Below, piece after piece: positions 12,185 to 23,391 of a stretch of 64,000 bases of DNA. Every line of letters starts with the position of its first letter. Position 1 is the first letter of the stretch. Origin of the DNA: Bactrocera neohumeralis (Eukaryota > Arthropoda > Insecta > Diptera > Tephritidae). The position numbers and the translations under genes were made by a program. The stretch is taken from assembly GCF_024586455.1 (NCBI RefSeq), contig NC_065922.1, positions 16,426,089-16,490,088 of the forward strand, in the 5' to 3' direction. A model generated the notes under the pieces. The model did no database searches, was not told where the DNA came from, and worked only from the letters and a program-made list of their open reading frames with translations.

Positions 12185-13260
12185 ATAAAGTACATACATA
12201 CATACATATGTATGTATGTATATATTTTTCGCGCTTATTTTTCTGCTACGCATTTGTATACCGCATTCTTGGCAATTTACTTGCCTACCGCCTGCAGCCT
12301 CTATTTGATTACATAACCAGCACTTTTTATAGGCACCCGAGAATTTATTGCAAGTATTTTCCATTCATATTTTTTCACGACGCAACCGACGCATTGACGC
12401 CACGCTCTTATCGCTTTAGTTTATTTAAACTGTGGTTATAATGGCAATAAAGAATGACTGGAATAAACGCATAATACTTACAGATATATACATACATATA
12501 TACAATATATATATATTACATATGTATGTATATTTATTGATATATACATATGTTCATGTATACGAGTATATGAGTATACTATACTAATTGCTATAAACAT
12601 GTAAAAAACGAGAAAAAGCAAAAAAAAAAGCTTTATGATTCGAGTCAGCGTGCTCAAGTGCTTATAGTTAGTACTGTATGTATATATATATATGTATATG
12701 TCTATACATATATACATATATGTATATATGCGTATGTACATACCTACCTATGCCTATAGCAACTGCAATATTCACACACTGTTGCCATATTATTGCACTT
12801 ATTTACATAACGAGGGCACGCGTATGTTGGCAATTAACAATATAAATAACGGCAATTGCAATAACAACTGAAATGGCAAACAAATTGCCGAACGCACATG
12901 CGAACAAATTCATTCCGACATAAACATACATACATATGTATGTACATACTCGTAGGTAATTCATTTGTGTATTTAAGTTTTTTTCTACAAGCTGTAAATA
13001 CTCTTAATTGTTATTGTTGTTATTGTAAAACTACTTACACGTATTATATATAACGGTTAAAGCAAATCAACTGCATTTGTCTACATATAAATATTAACCG
13101 TATAGAGTATGTATGTGCATACAATTGTGTTCTTAGCTAATTAGACTGGCATATTGTTATATATGTATGTATGTACATACATATGTAGTACTTGTCGCTC
13201 ATATACATACATAAGTAGATATGTTCCTATATATATATATACAATCGGTTTGCAATATTT
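12185..13260. repeat. Cluster of palindromic CATA/TATG microsatellites
   Basis: Six or more (CATA)n and (TATG)n tracts lie at about 12191-12225, 12483-12570, 12675-12745, 12925-12955, 13155-13185 and 13200-13245. Several join head to head into perfect palindromes. The best is 26 bp at 12195-12220, centred on CATATG. The DNA between them is AT-rich and carries no gene. Such tracts are length-variable and can extrude as cruciforms. Confidence 0.85.
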
Positions 13261-13344
13261 CATATGTCACTTACGGACAACAAAGCTATTGAGATAGGTT
13301 AGCGTTAGACCATGGATATGACTAATATGATAAATTTTTTAAGA

Positions 13345-14650
13345 AGCTGAGAAAAGCTGAGAAATTATTGAGAATCATCGACTTTTTAATTTCAAATTAC
13401 TTTTGTCCATTCAAAAACTGTTGAGAAACTGTTGAGAACTAAACATAACATTTTGAGTAGGTTGTGATACTATTAGGCAATTTATTGTGAAACTGTTGAG
13501 AAATTATTGAGGAACTGTTGAGAAACTATTGAGGATCTGTTGAGAAACTATTGAGAATTCGAAATGACTAAAATCATGAACTTTTAATTTATAAATTACA
13601 TTTTTCCATTCAAAACCTGTTGAGAAAATATTGAGAATATTTCTAAATTACATTTATCTATTCAAAAGCTGTTGAGACACTGTTGAGAAACTATTGAGCA
13701 ACTGTTGAAAAACTATTGAGAATCATCGAAATTACTAATATCATCAAATTTTTTATTTTTAAATTACATTTGTTCATTTAAAAGCTGTTGAAAACCCATT
13801 GACTGCCTGTTGAGAAACTATTGAGAATCTTTGAAATAACTAATATCATCAAAATTTTAAATTTTGGGTTGCATTTGTCCATTCAAAAGCTGTTAAAAGA
13901 TTAGTGAGAAGCTGTTGAAAAACAGTTGAGAAACTATTGAGAATCATGGAAATGAATAATATCGTCAAACTTTTAAATTACATGTGTCCATTCAAAAGAT
14001 GTTCAGAAATTATTGAGAAACTGTTGAGAAACAATTGAGTAACTGTTGAGAAACTGTTGACAAACTATTGGTAAACTATTGAGAATCTGCTAAGAACTAA
14101 ACATAACATTATTGGTAGATTGAGATGCTGTTGGGCAATTATTGAGAAACTGTTAAGAAATTATTGAGAGAATATTAAGAAAATATTCAGAAAGTGTTGA
14201 AAAACTATTGTCAAAGATCAAAATGACTGACGTTATAATTTCTTTAGTTTAAAATTACTTTGGTCCATTCAAAACCTGTTAAGAAATTATTGAAAAACTG
14301 CTAAAAAACTATTGAAGCATTCTAACGACTAGTATAAATTTAAAATCTAAATATCTCTTGACCATTGAGAAGCTGTTGAGAGAGTTTTAGGAAGTTATTC
14401 AGTCATCTGATGTTATAAGTTGGATGGGAAAGTTTCTCTGTAAGAAATCTATAGAAAAATTATTCATACATTAGCCGAGTCAACAGTAGTAATTTTCGCA
14501 GACTTTCAAACTCTAGCTCACTTGTATCTTAAGAGTAGCTAATAAACTGCTGTTGAAAAACTCTTAGTTCTAATAATTTTTATTCAAAAACTTTTGAGAA
14601 GCTGTTGAGATACTTTTGAGAATTCGACTTGGAGCTTTCGGAAAGCTTTT
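13345..14650. repeat. 11-bp minisatellite (TGTTGAGAAAC) in larger units
   Basis: The basic unit is TRTTGAGAAAC (11 bp), repeated in short runs of two to six, for example near 13485-13555 and 14005-14080. The runs are separated by a conserved spacer of the form 'actaatatcatcaa ... aaattacatttgtccattcaaaagc'. The spacer core recurs near 13391, 13591, 13644, 13757, 13866, 13976 and 14254, giving a higher-order unit of variable length, roughly 50-280 bp. The array decays after 14330, with a last trace near 14590-14625. There is no open frame and no transposon feature. Confidence 0.9.
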
Positions 14651-16105
14651 TGAGAGTCTTGTGTTGTTCATTTTGGATCCTCCAACTAGTAGGATCTACG
14701 TACCACAATCAGCACTTTTCTTTTCAGTCAAAAAAATATTAATTTTGACATACTTATGTTTCGAATTTTATCATTGAGTACTTCAATGACTTGCGTTAAA
14801 TGGATATTAATCAATTTTTGGTCATTGAAGAATTTCGTGAAAATTCCGCATTTCTTCCATATCAACACACTTTATTTCGCTTTCCGTTGACTCAGTCAAC
14901 CAGCTGATGCCGATTAATGCATGAAAGCGCTGAGCTACATACATACATACATACAATAAATGCACACAGCTAACTAAATGCAAACAAGAAAATTAAAAAA
15001 ATAAATAAACAAATACAAAACTATCAGAGAAAACCAAAGAGTGTAAGCATTGGCATGTGCAGCAACTATAGTACATATGTATGTTGGTATGTATGTTTGT
15101 TTGTATGTCAACTTATTTGTAATTGCGCGCGTGTGACCTTGAGATAGTTTAGCTGCACAGAACAAAACGAATACACGCACGCATACACACACACACATAC
15201 ATATGCATGTGTGTTTGTATGAAAGTTCACATAGATTTCATTTAAGTGTGAGTTGCTGCAGGCGGACGGACAAGCAAACCTATTAAAGCCTGCAATGCAC
15301 TCGTTGCAAGCAAACGCATTTGGGCGCGTAGTGACACACATACATACAAACACACATGCATATTGTTCATATTTACATTCCGTTTGCGGTATGTATGTAA
15401 TTGCCTCGCGCTATAAAGCAATTTTACTGTCAGCAACAACAACAACAATAACAACGCAAATAACAATTGCAGCGTAAAAATAGCAACGTGGCACTGCATT
15501 TCAGCAGTTTGCAGCAAAAAAACGGCATTTCCACCAGCAGTCAAGTCAGTCAGTCCACTCAGACATTCGTCCATCCATCCAACTAGCGGCTCATTCATAA
15601 ACGACACGTTTGTTGTTTATATGTTTCTATGTACATATGTGTATTTATGTATATATGATCGCCAGCAACTGCATAGCGCACAGCAGCAATCTGTAATGCA
15701 CACATACATACACAAATATATATAGACATACATATACACGTATGTACATGTTAACATATGTACATACTCACCGCTACATTCATTTCCATAAAAATATCTG
15801 CAGCTTTCATAGGCGATTGCCTCATTGTGACAGCAATTGCTCGCTTTATGCTTTGTTGTTGTTGTTTTATGCTATTTTTTTATTGCACCCATTCCAAGTT
15901 GCACTTATAAATTTAATTATAAATGTTGCTGCAGGGGTTCATCTCGCAAAAAAAGTACCGCAATTGCACATACAAGATTGGACGGTAGTATTCCAGTCGG
16001 CCTTGTCAACCTCCGAGCTTCCATAAAAGCTGCTCTGAGTAACTGCACGATTTCAACTTTCTTCTAATTACAATTAGAGCAACAATTTTGTTGCATTTAA
16101 CAATT
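14651..16105. other. Intron-like DNA with CATA, CA and CAA tracts
   Basis: No gene is supported. Microsatellites lie near 14937-14955, 15075-15107, 15180-15215 and 15700-15765, and CAA/TTG runs near 15435-15455 and 15855-15870. Open frames across them are rich in Thr, His, Tyr and Val from repeat translation. Confidence 0.4.
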
Positions 16106-16369
16106 TTTCTAAGGCCAACAACTTATTGTTCTTTTTTGACACTGATATGCTAAAAAAGGTTTTGAGTTTGTTCGCGACTTTAACCTAATTTTGCACAATG
16201 GCCTGAAAAAACCTTTATAGTTCCTACTATTACGTGTTAGATTTGATATGGTTCCTACTATTATCCAGTGATATGCTAAGTTAAGGGCCTCTGAGTTTGT
16301 TCCATCTTGACACTTTTGTAAGCCATATAACATAGTTCGGATGTTTTTTGGAAAAATTTCCATTCTTGA

Positions 16370-17100
16370 AACAGTAGCCGAACATGTAGGTAAGTACTTA
16401 AGGGATGTTCTTTTTCTCTCGAACACTCCCACGGCCAACTCATTAGATTTTGTCATCGTCCACATACGACACAGTCGTATTAGTTCAGACATAGTTCCTT
16501 CTCGTGATGCCGAAAGCAGCTTTGAAATCGATCCGAGAGATAGTGTGTGCCGATCTCCCTTTCACGGGTCTTTACAAAGATTTGGTGCAGATTGCATCAG
16601 TTTGATAACGATGGGCTTCAGTATTTCACAAACTACGCTCGATAAGACCTTTTATGCGATATTAAGGAAGCTTTTCCCACGATAAATGGCGCAGATTGAG
16701 GAGTCACCGTTTTTTGGATTTTACAGAGTATCATCGGGCATGCTTTCAACCGTCATTGTCAGTTATTTGTCGCCACGGAAGTTGAATAGCTCGGCCGGTA
16801 ATCTATCGTCCCCCTACCGCTTTGTTGTTTTTCAGGCGGGCAATTGGTATTCGAACCTCATCATAGCCAGATACTGAAACATCTCTGGCATCGGCATCGA
16901 TTGGGTAATCGGGCTCGTCATCTCCAAATGTTTCACTTTCACAGCACTTCCGCAGGATGGAATTTCAGTATTATCAGCCACTAGATCACCACTTTGCCTC
17001 TTACAAGAGTATGCTCCGGTCTTGAAACCTTCCGCTTGTCGCCGCATTTTTTGTAGAATTTTTGAGCATCACTCCTGTCGGCCAGCCTCTCAAGCTCACT
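16370..17100 (-). pseudogene. RTE-like LINE fragment, internally deleted
   Basis: A remnant of a non-LTR retrotransposon on the minus strand. Such elements copy themselves by target-primed reverse transcription. Reading down from 17095, the first part resembles the region before and at the start of the reverse transcriptase. 'RLKNNKAVG' (about 16835) and 'PAELF' fit the KNNKAxGxD...PAELxK block of RTE-type enzymes. 'FLNIAYKVLSS' follows near 16655. 'IDFKAAFGITRRN' (16494-16532) fits RT motif A, with its catalytic Asp. The sequence then jumps to 'WTMTKSNELAVGVFERK' (16413-16462), the C-terminal block that normally follows the thumb region, so several hundred bases including the usual YxDD region are missing. 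Stops and frameshifts break every part. Clade assignment to RTE is from these blocks only. Confidence 0.75.
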
Positions 17101-17499
17101 TACTCACTTGTAGTAATTTGCATGCAAAATTTTCATTCTTAAAAAGAAATTGTAAATATGTAGCGCACACATGTCTGCCTATTACAATAAAATGCTATTT
17201 TTGTAACACAATTTCTTCGTCAATTACTTGGTGACATTTTATTCTAAAAATAACACATAATTGACCCAACCAACGGTGGCAATTGCTGCACACCTTATGA
17301 CATTTGTCGCCGCTAAAAATAACACAATCAAGGAAATGTGCGCTGTATATATATGTATGTATGTATAGTATATATAAATCAGTTAAATCTTAGTGACATT
17401 AAAGCAATTTTTCCAGAAGAAGATGGTTTTTGGTTGACCAAAGAGGAGTAAATATTTTAAATTTATAATGAAAATGATTTCAATTGATTTGAGTAATTT
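17101..17499. other. Unassigned AT-rich DNA
   Basis: No gene is seen. It has a short TATG/TATA tract near 17347-17378 and a few TTGCAT words. Confidence 0.4.
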
Positions 17500-17705
17500 C
17501 CTTCACGATATACTGTTTGATCAAATTTGGGCCGGACTGAAGAAAAATTTTAATATAAATTTTTATTATCGCCTATATCGGACCACCATAACATATAGCT
17601 GCCATACAAACCGATCGATCAAAATCATCTCCTTGCATGGAAAACTTTTTTTTTGTAAAGGGTATAGTCTCCGTGCAACCGAATTTAAAATGTTTCTTGT
17701 TTCTT
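17500..17705. mobile_element. Fragment of a dispersed fly repeat ('gctgccatacaaacc')
   Basis: This stretch contains, in order, 'tatcgg', 'catatagctgccatacaaa', 'ccgatcgatcaaaatca', 'ttgcatggaaaac', 'ttttgtaaagggtat' and 'gtgcaaccgaa'. I know this order as a common repeat of fly genomes, whose full copies usually end in a TTCGGTGCAACCGAA-type tail. A relative lies at 63825-63905. It has no open frame and is presumably non-autonomous; the family name and mechanism are unknown to me. Confidence 0.55.
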
Positions 17706-18900
17706 TAACTTTTTTCTACTAAAAAGCAAGATCACTCGCTGCCACCACACACGTATACATTTCAGTGTTACCGCATTGCTGCAGCTCTCCTCCATACTCA
17801 CAGACTACATACATACTTACATCATCTTACTGCAACAATGATCAACAGTTCGTGTTGTTGCACATTAATTTTATTGTTTTTTATTATTGCATTTGCTCTT
17901 CGGCTTGCTCTGCGCTCGCGTAGGCAGGCAGTGTTTGTGTTGTTGTGCCTTCGTAGGCAGATTTTTATTGCCGCAAGCGATTATCGCCAGAATTTACCCC
18001 AGTGGCATACATTTGCGAGGCTACTGCATGAGCAGCAACATCAACAACAATACAATTTTATGTTTTGCACACTTTACACCACTGGCCAGTGGCACATGCT
18101 GCACTCATCTGCACTGTTGCACTCGGCTTGCTGCCCCGCTCGTGCGCCGCAGTTACACCTGCAACCTGTTGACTGTTGTTGCAAGCTGCTGACTGCCGAG
18201 TGTCGCTGGTGTGTGCAAATTAAGCGCGTGCGCTGCTGCCTTGCAACATGTGCCGGCTATCCGCATCTCTGCTCTCAGTCGGGCCCTGCACATATTTAAC
18301 TCTAGCTCTCTTCTCCCTCTTCGCCTTTTCGCCACTCCCGGTTGCATCTCAATGCTGCTGCACCATTGACGCCTGCAGTCGGCTCGGTTCATCAGCGCTA
18401 ATCGGCCATGCCAACAATGCAATCAATTTAATGCATTTTTATTGCTTCTCATTGCTGCCCCATTGTCCAATGTGCCGCTGCCTTCATCTCTGCCTCGTTT
18501 TTCTGTTTCATATCACTTGCCATTGCGCTGTGGACCCTACTGTTTTATGCACCGCATAAGTATGGGGCATATATGGTAGTGCATTTTTATTGTTATGTGT
18601 TTCAGTTGTTGCTTTTCTCTGGATTTGTTGCTTGCCGCCCCATCCTCCTACTCAGTGTTTGTGCGATTTTTGCCGCCTGTCTACTCATATTCACTTTTAT
18701 TCCCCGTTTATATTATTTTTTATTGTTGTTTGAATTGTTTGTTGTGCTGTGGACTTTACTGTTTGTTGTTGTTCATTTATCAGTGTTAAGCGTTGCAACG
18801 CAGTCACCTTGACATTTGAGTGTGCCGTAAGTGTAGTGCCACATTGTTGTAATTATATGCAAAGAATATGTTCTACTTATACTAATGTAATTTATTTTTT
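17706..18900. other. Pyrimidine-rich intron-like DNA
   Basis: The plus strand is strongly C/T-rich between about 17820 and 18800, with many 'ttgttg', 'tgctgc' and 'ctcttc' words. Several overlapping plus-strand frames stay open only because stop triplets are rare in this composition. Their Leu/Cys/Phe-rich products look spurious. The pyrimidine bias over about 1 kb is a local feature not explained by any gene. Confidence 0.4.
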
Positions 18901-18985
18901 ATTATTTGTGTTTGTTGTTATTACAAATATATGTACATACATATACATATATGTAGATACACATATGTATCTACATATTTTTGGT
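18901..18985. repeat. CATA/TATG tract ending in a 12-bp-arm hairpin
   Basis: A microsatellite run from about 18926. It ends in a perfect inverted repeat with 12-bp arms (ATATGTAGATAC at 18949-18960 and its complement at 18967-18978) around a 6-base loop ACATAT. Confidence 0.85.
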
Positions 18986-19109
18986 AATCTGTTCGTGCCA
19001 CAAACATTATTTTACACATAATATTTCTTCATAAGATCTATACAACTGAGAAAAAACAGCTTCTTTAAGTATAACATATAAAACAAAAAATCTTGAAAAC
19101 TTTTTTTGT

Positions 19110-19700
19110 TATGGTGTTGCCACCTAAAAATTATTATGTTAATATTGATATATTTTTACAACATTTCTCTATGTGCAACATTGTTATGACACGTTTTGAC
19201 CAACTTTCGTTCAAAAAAAATTCCTGGAGTTGCCACCTGATTTTTTTCAAATAATTATTTTATATAAAATATAGACAAAACGTAAAAATATGCTATCCTG
19301 TACATTATATATCACTTTTATTCAAAAAAAAAATTCGATAGAGTTGCCACATTATTTTTTTAATAAATTTTTTTTTGTGAAATTTAGACAACACATGAAA
19401 AATATGCTACCTTTTACATTATATAGCACTTTTAAATAAAAAAAATAGTTCACTAGCGTTGCCACCTGATATTTTAAAAAATTATTTTGTGCGAAATTTA
19501 AACAACACATGAAAAATATGCTTCACTATACATTATATTTATTGAAAAAAATAGTTCGCCAGAGTTGCCACCTGATTTTTTAAAATAATTATTTTATGCG
19601 AAATATAGACAACACGTGCAAAATGTGCTAACCTTTATATAAATTTAGTGCTAGCTAATTTTTAGCTAGACTCATTATTGTTAATAGTTGCCACCTGACA
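19110..19700. repeat. Tandem array, six units of ~114 bp marked by GTTGCCACCTG
   Basis: The word GTTGCCAC(CTG) occurs at 19116, 19229, 19343, 19458, 19564 and 19687, giving intervals of 113, 114, 115, 106 and 123 bp. Between marks the units share 'ttttttaaaataattattttatgcgaaatatagacaacac', 'gtgaaaaatatgct', 'acattatat' and a run of A, in that order. The inner four units are the most alike. There is no open frame and no terminal repeat. It is a minisatellite or short satellite array. Confidence 0.92.
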
Positions 19701-21539
19701 GAAAAACTTAATTATATTATTATACATACATACAAATTTTTACGTTAATATTACTATTTTTTTTAATAAAAAGAAAGAAAACTCCAATCAACTACTAAAA
19801 CTCTCTTGCACCTGTGTTGTGCAACCACGCACACGCATGCAAGCACCTGCATCATTAACAGTGCATAGATAATGTATAATATTGCCCCACGCATGCGCGC
19901 ACTTCCAATGAAGCGAAGCGCGCATGTGATTTATGAGATCGCGTGGAATTTTCGAATGATGCCAACTGTCGCGCACAAGCGGCGCTCAGCCAATAAACTA
20001 ACTGCACAAACGCGGCCACAGCTTGGCCATAGTGCCATTAGCAACAGCGAAGAAGGAACAGCATGAAGACACAATAAAAAGCGCATGCGTGCACTTAGCC
20101 GGCGGTCACAAACATAATGCTGCGTCCACAGCGCCTTTCAACTGTCGTATCCGCACGACCTACCGCTACTATCCACCGAGCAGCGCGTGTGTGGGTTGCA
20201 TCGCCAAAGCAATCATCAGCTTCATCTTTGTTTTTTTTGGTAGTGTGCGTGAGTGTAATCGCGCATTTATAATCCGCTGTTGTGGCAATTTCATCTTTAT
20301 GATCAGGCAGGTAAGCAGGCATCAGCAACCGATGCGCTGCCACCACAGGCGTTGGACAAGACCGACGCGCACATGCCCAATGTCTCATGTTGCGTGCGCG
20401 CTCATACGTTTGTTGCTTCAACACCAACAGCTTAAAATGCAACAGCTGGTTTTGATGATGATCGTACACCACGCTGCATCCACTGCCATACTTTTCTTTT
20501 TCGCTTTTGCTCGCGCGCCTTTGTGCGCTGGCTTTTGTTTGTTAATTCCGCGCATGCGTAGCTTTTATTTTCTCACTTCCCAATGCAGTTGTGAGCTGCG
20601 CGCTGTGCTTTTTTTGCTCGCTTTACTTTGCCGGTGAATTATGAAATTATATAACTGCAGTGTGCGCGCGTCGCTCGCAGCCACAGAAGCAGTCAACAGC
20701 CAAGAGTCAACAGTCACCACTTGATATATGAGCCTGTTGTGTTTAGCGCGCTCGGCGTACCGGTGTATATATTTCACGCAAGCTCTGCTGCCACCTGTAC
20801 CCCCACCTACCACTGCCAACGCGCGCGCACTGGTCTTCAACAGTTGCTTTGTCGTTGGCGCTGATGCTGCACCAGTTGCATTTTACCTTATTGTATTATT
20901 ACCAGATCTTGTTCTTCTTTTTTCACCTCTTATGTTGTTGTTTATACAACAATTGCTCATTCAACTCAGTGACGTTTTTGCCACATTTATTCTGCTGACA
21001 CAAAATGCGAGCTGAACTTTATGTGTGCTCGCCTGTGTGTTTATATTTTACAACTCTCTTTTAACGCAGTTCCCTTTACATCGGCGCGCCGCCTTTATTG
21101 TTGGCGATCAATTTACACCGGTCACGTGTTGCTGCACATGTCATTGCTGTTACTTGGTTCTGCTGTGATTTCCAATATTGGCTTCTTACGTGTTTTATAG
21201 TTATGTATGTTTCTAGATATTTGTTGCTTTTGTTTTTGTATCGATTTTCTTTTCCTTTAATGACCGTAAATTGATGACTGTTTATGCACTTTAATGATCT
21301 TCCGAAGTGGGTTCCGTTGACAAATCACGCACTCACAGGAAAGTGCTGAAAAATTAATGTGACAATCGCGTTGACAGCTTTTTATGAGGTTCTGGTTAGG
21401 AAAACCCGTTTAGAGTAATATGATGACTATAATGTACTAGGTCTCTTATGGCATTAAGTCCTTAAAATTATGTTTTAATATGAATTCCTAGAATTTGTAT
21501 GTGAATTGTTATAATAGATAGAAAGATAGTAAAATTGAC
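19701..21539. other. GC-richer intron-like DNA
   Basis: From about 19800 to 20900 the DNA is unusually GC- and CpG-rich for this window, with many GCGC, CGCATGCG and CACGC words. The longest plus-strand frame (20023-20637) has Cys/His/Phe-rich content, no domain, and overlaps equally long antisense frames, so I do not call it a gene. It could be a CpG-rich regulatory region. From 20900 onward it returns to T-rich mixed DNA with no gene. Confidence 0.35.
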
Positions 21540-22640
21540 GTTTTGTACTGGACCTGCGGTATATTGTGCCCTGCCCTATGTCACATATGGTCACCAAGTA
21601 TCCTGAACAATTTCAGGATCCTGCTGGGTGCGACTGATGTATGTGATCCCTGTCTACGTAGATGGAACCTAGGGCCTTGAGCCTGCCTCTCTTCTCCGTG
21701 CGGAGTAGCTCTTTAAAAGTATGGGACCCCACTGCAATACATGGTTCTGGACCCATTATTCTGGACTCTACCCCTTTATGGCCCGATACCCAGATTAGGT
21801 GTACCCGGTTGTACACTGATAGGCGGTTAAGCCTTCCTATACATTCCTCCGCTAAAAGTGATTTTACCTCATACGCTGAAATCGCTTTTAGTGCCACTTG
21901 ACTATCACTAAGTATAGCAATATGCTAGTTGCGAAAGTTGCGGTGGAGATTGAGATCTGCACACTGCCGTATAACAAAGACTTCTGTCTGAAAGATGCTC
22001 GGAAAACGTCTCATTGGTATGGATAGTTTGGTATGCGGTTTTGCAATGCCTGCTGCAATGCCTTCCGGTGTTTTCAAGCCGTCAGTTTACCACTGGATAG
22101 TGCTGCCCCTCAGCAGTATGTCGAGCGTGGAGTCATTCCAATCCGTCTTACTGCCGAAAGTAACTCTCAAATTTGTTGTAAAGTTAATCCTTTTTGTAAC
22201 GCTGTCTCTTGAAAGAAAGGCCAGTAATGTGTCTTTCCGTAGAGCCTTCATTTGTTGAGACGACATTATCATTCCTTTGCTGAAACCTGTCATTAGCAGC
22301 AGGGTATGTTTCGCTGCCTGTTTGATCACTAGATGCAGCGGTGTGAGCTCCAGCATGATTTTAAGTGCTGCAGTGGGGCAAGTGCGCATTGCGCCTGACG
22401 CGTAGACACAGGCGAGTCTTTGCAGCTTCGTTAGTTGATGGCCTACCGAAGACTATGTTGCATTAGATGCCCATGCAACCGCTCCGTGACAATAGGCCTT
22501 ACGATCTGGATAGTGTTAATTCCACATGCCTACTCCACCGTAAGGTTGAGTCTAGTGAGAGGCCAAGGATTTTGACCTCTTTAGACACTCCCTGCCCCCA
22601 AGTGTTAGAAGCCTCAAGCCCGGAAGAGACCTTTGCTTAG
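21540..22640 (-). pseudogene. Jockey-like LINE, 3' end (RT tail, RNase H, C-terminus)
   Basis: A decayed non-LTR retrotransposon on the minus strand. Near 22590-22545 the translation 'VKILGLSLDSTLRW' fits the block just after the reverse-transcriptase fingers and palm (usual form VKYLGVxLDxxLxW). At 22389-22300 'MRTCPTAALKIMLELTPLHL' fits the linker that follows, usually GAxRTxPTxALxxxLxLxPL. At about 21895-21760 an RNase H segment gives 'VHLIWVSGHKGVES', matching the WVxGHxGxxGN motif with the final Asn lost. Soon after comes 'LKALGSIYVDRDHIHQSHPA', the expected C-terminal tail, so the zinc-knuckle region between is deleted. Frameshifts and stops are frequent, and the N-terminal gag-like, endonuclease and most RT regions are absent: a 5'-truncated dead copy. 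Confidence 0.82.
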
Positions 22641-23049
22641 CAAAAGGGACAACGGTTGTTTAAAAAATCTCTTTTTCTATAGAACCCTATACCAGTATGG
22701 TGTGTGGAACTCTTCTTGAGATAAGTTTTTAATGAAAATTTTTGTGTGAATAGTTACAATACTATTTTTTGTCTATTTTATATCTTTGGGGTTTACCCCT
22801 CTTCTTGAGATAAGTTTAAACAAATTTATTCCACAAATTTTTAGAACGTTTAGAATGAACTGGTTACGTATTTCTCTCCGATGGGATCTTGAAGAGGACT
22901 GAGATTCTCCCAGTCATTAGTGTCATCTCCTCAGCGAGATCAGTCAGTTTTATAGACCCTTTAATTAAATATACATAAGTACGAATGGAGGTATCATAAA
23001 AATCACTGGTCATCATGGAGACGTTGCAAACCCTAGCTGAAATGAGTTT
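22641..23049. other. Unassigned DNA with a 19-bp direct repeat
   Basis: No gene is seen. The word 'ctcttcttgagataagttt' occurs exactly at 22710-22728 and again at 22799-22817, flanking about 70 bp of AT-rich DNA. That is the size of a LINE-type target-site duplication, but the enclosed DNA has no recognisable element end. Confidence 0.45.
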
Positions 23050-23391
23050 CTACGCGGAAAACTTAAAATACTCTGCGAGAAAAGCTTGTGAAAATAGTTT
23101 CTCTAAACCAAGCCAAAGAAACAGTGGTACGTAACCAACAAACTGGAGCGGACTGTCCTTGATTAGATAAAAAGCCGTGATTGTTTCGGTTTCTTGGACG
23201 GAAGTGTTTGGAATGGTGCTCTCAGTGGAAGACTTATTAATCCTAAGCATTTTCCAAATATCCTCGATGTATATTACATTTTTAATCTTATGCTTTCGTC
23301 TCCTTAGAGATATATTGGCCATAAAGCTTTCTCGTTTTGTGATTCCAATTTTTGTGCCGCATTTCGTAAGCACATGATGCTCGTGGAAACC
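23050..23391 (-). other. Unrecognised open frame, protein-like composition
   Basis: A minus-strand frame of 113 codons opens just after a TAG at 23392 and runs to a stop near 23050, with no ATG at its head. Its composition is balanced (Lys, Arg, Glu, Ile, Thr), unlike the Cys/His/Leu noise elsewhere. A basic stretch 'SLRRRKHKIKNVIYIEDIW' is followed by a Ser/Thr-rich part and a hydrophobic stretch around 'FVGYVPLFLWLGLEKLF'. I recognise no family. It could be a decayed transposon domain, an exon (the upstream 'attttttag' could be an acceptor), or chance. No neighbour helps decide. Confidence 0.25.

Noticed and set aside
12195..13260. CRISPR-like spaced repeats
   Set aside because: Repeats are simple CATA/TATG tracts with no fixed repeat or spacer length, and the window is animal DNA.
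16385..16395. TAG|GTAAGT as a second recursive splice site
   Set aside because: It lacks an upstream pyrimidine tract and sits inside LINE-derived sequence.
16413..16470. A 'YVDD' reading in one frame as an RT catalytic motif
   Set aside because: The adjacent frame reads WTMTKS...GVFERK, a much longer match to the LINE C-terminal block, so the YVDD is most likely coincidental at a deletion junction.
20023..20637. 204-codon plus-strand open frame
   Set aside because: The frame is Cys/His/Phe-rich, without a domain, and overlaps long antisense frames in GC-rich DNA with few stops. There is no splice or promoter support.
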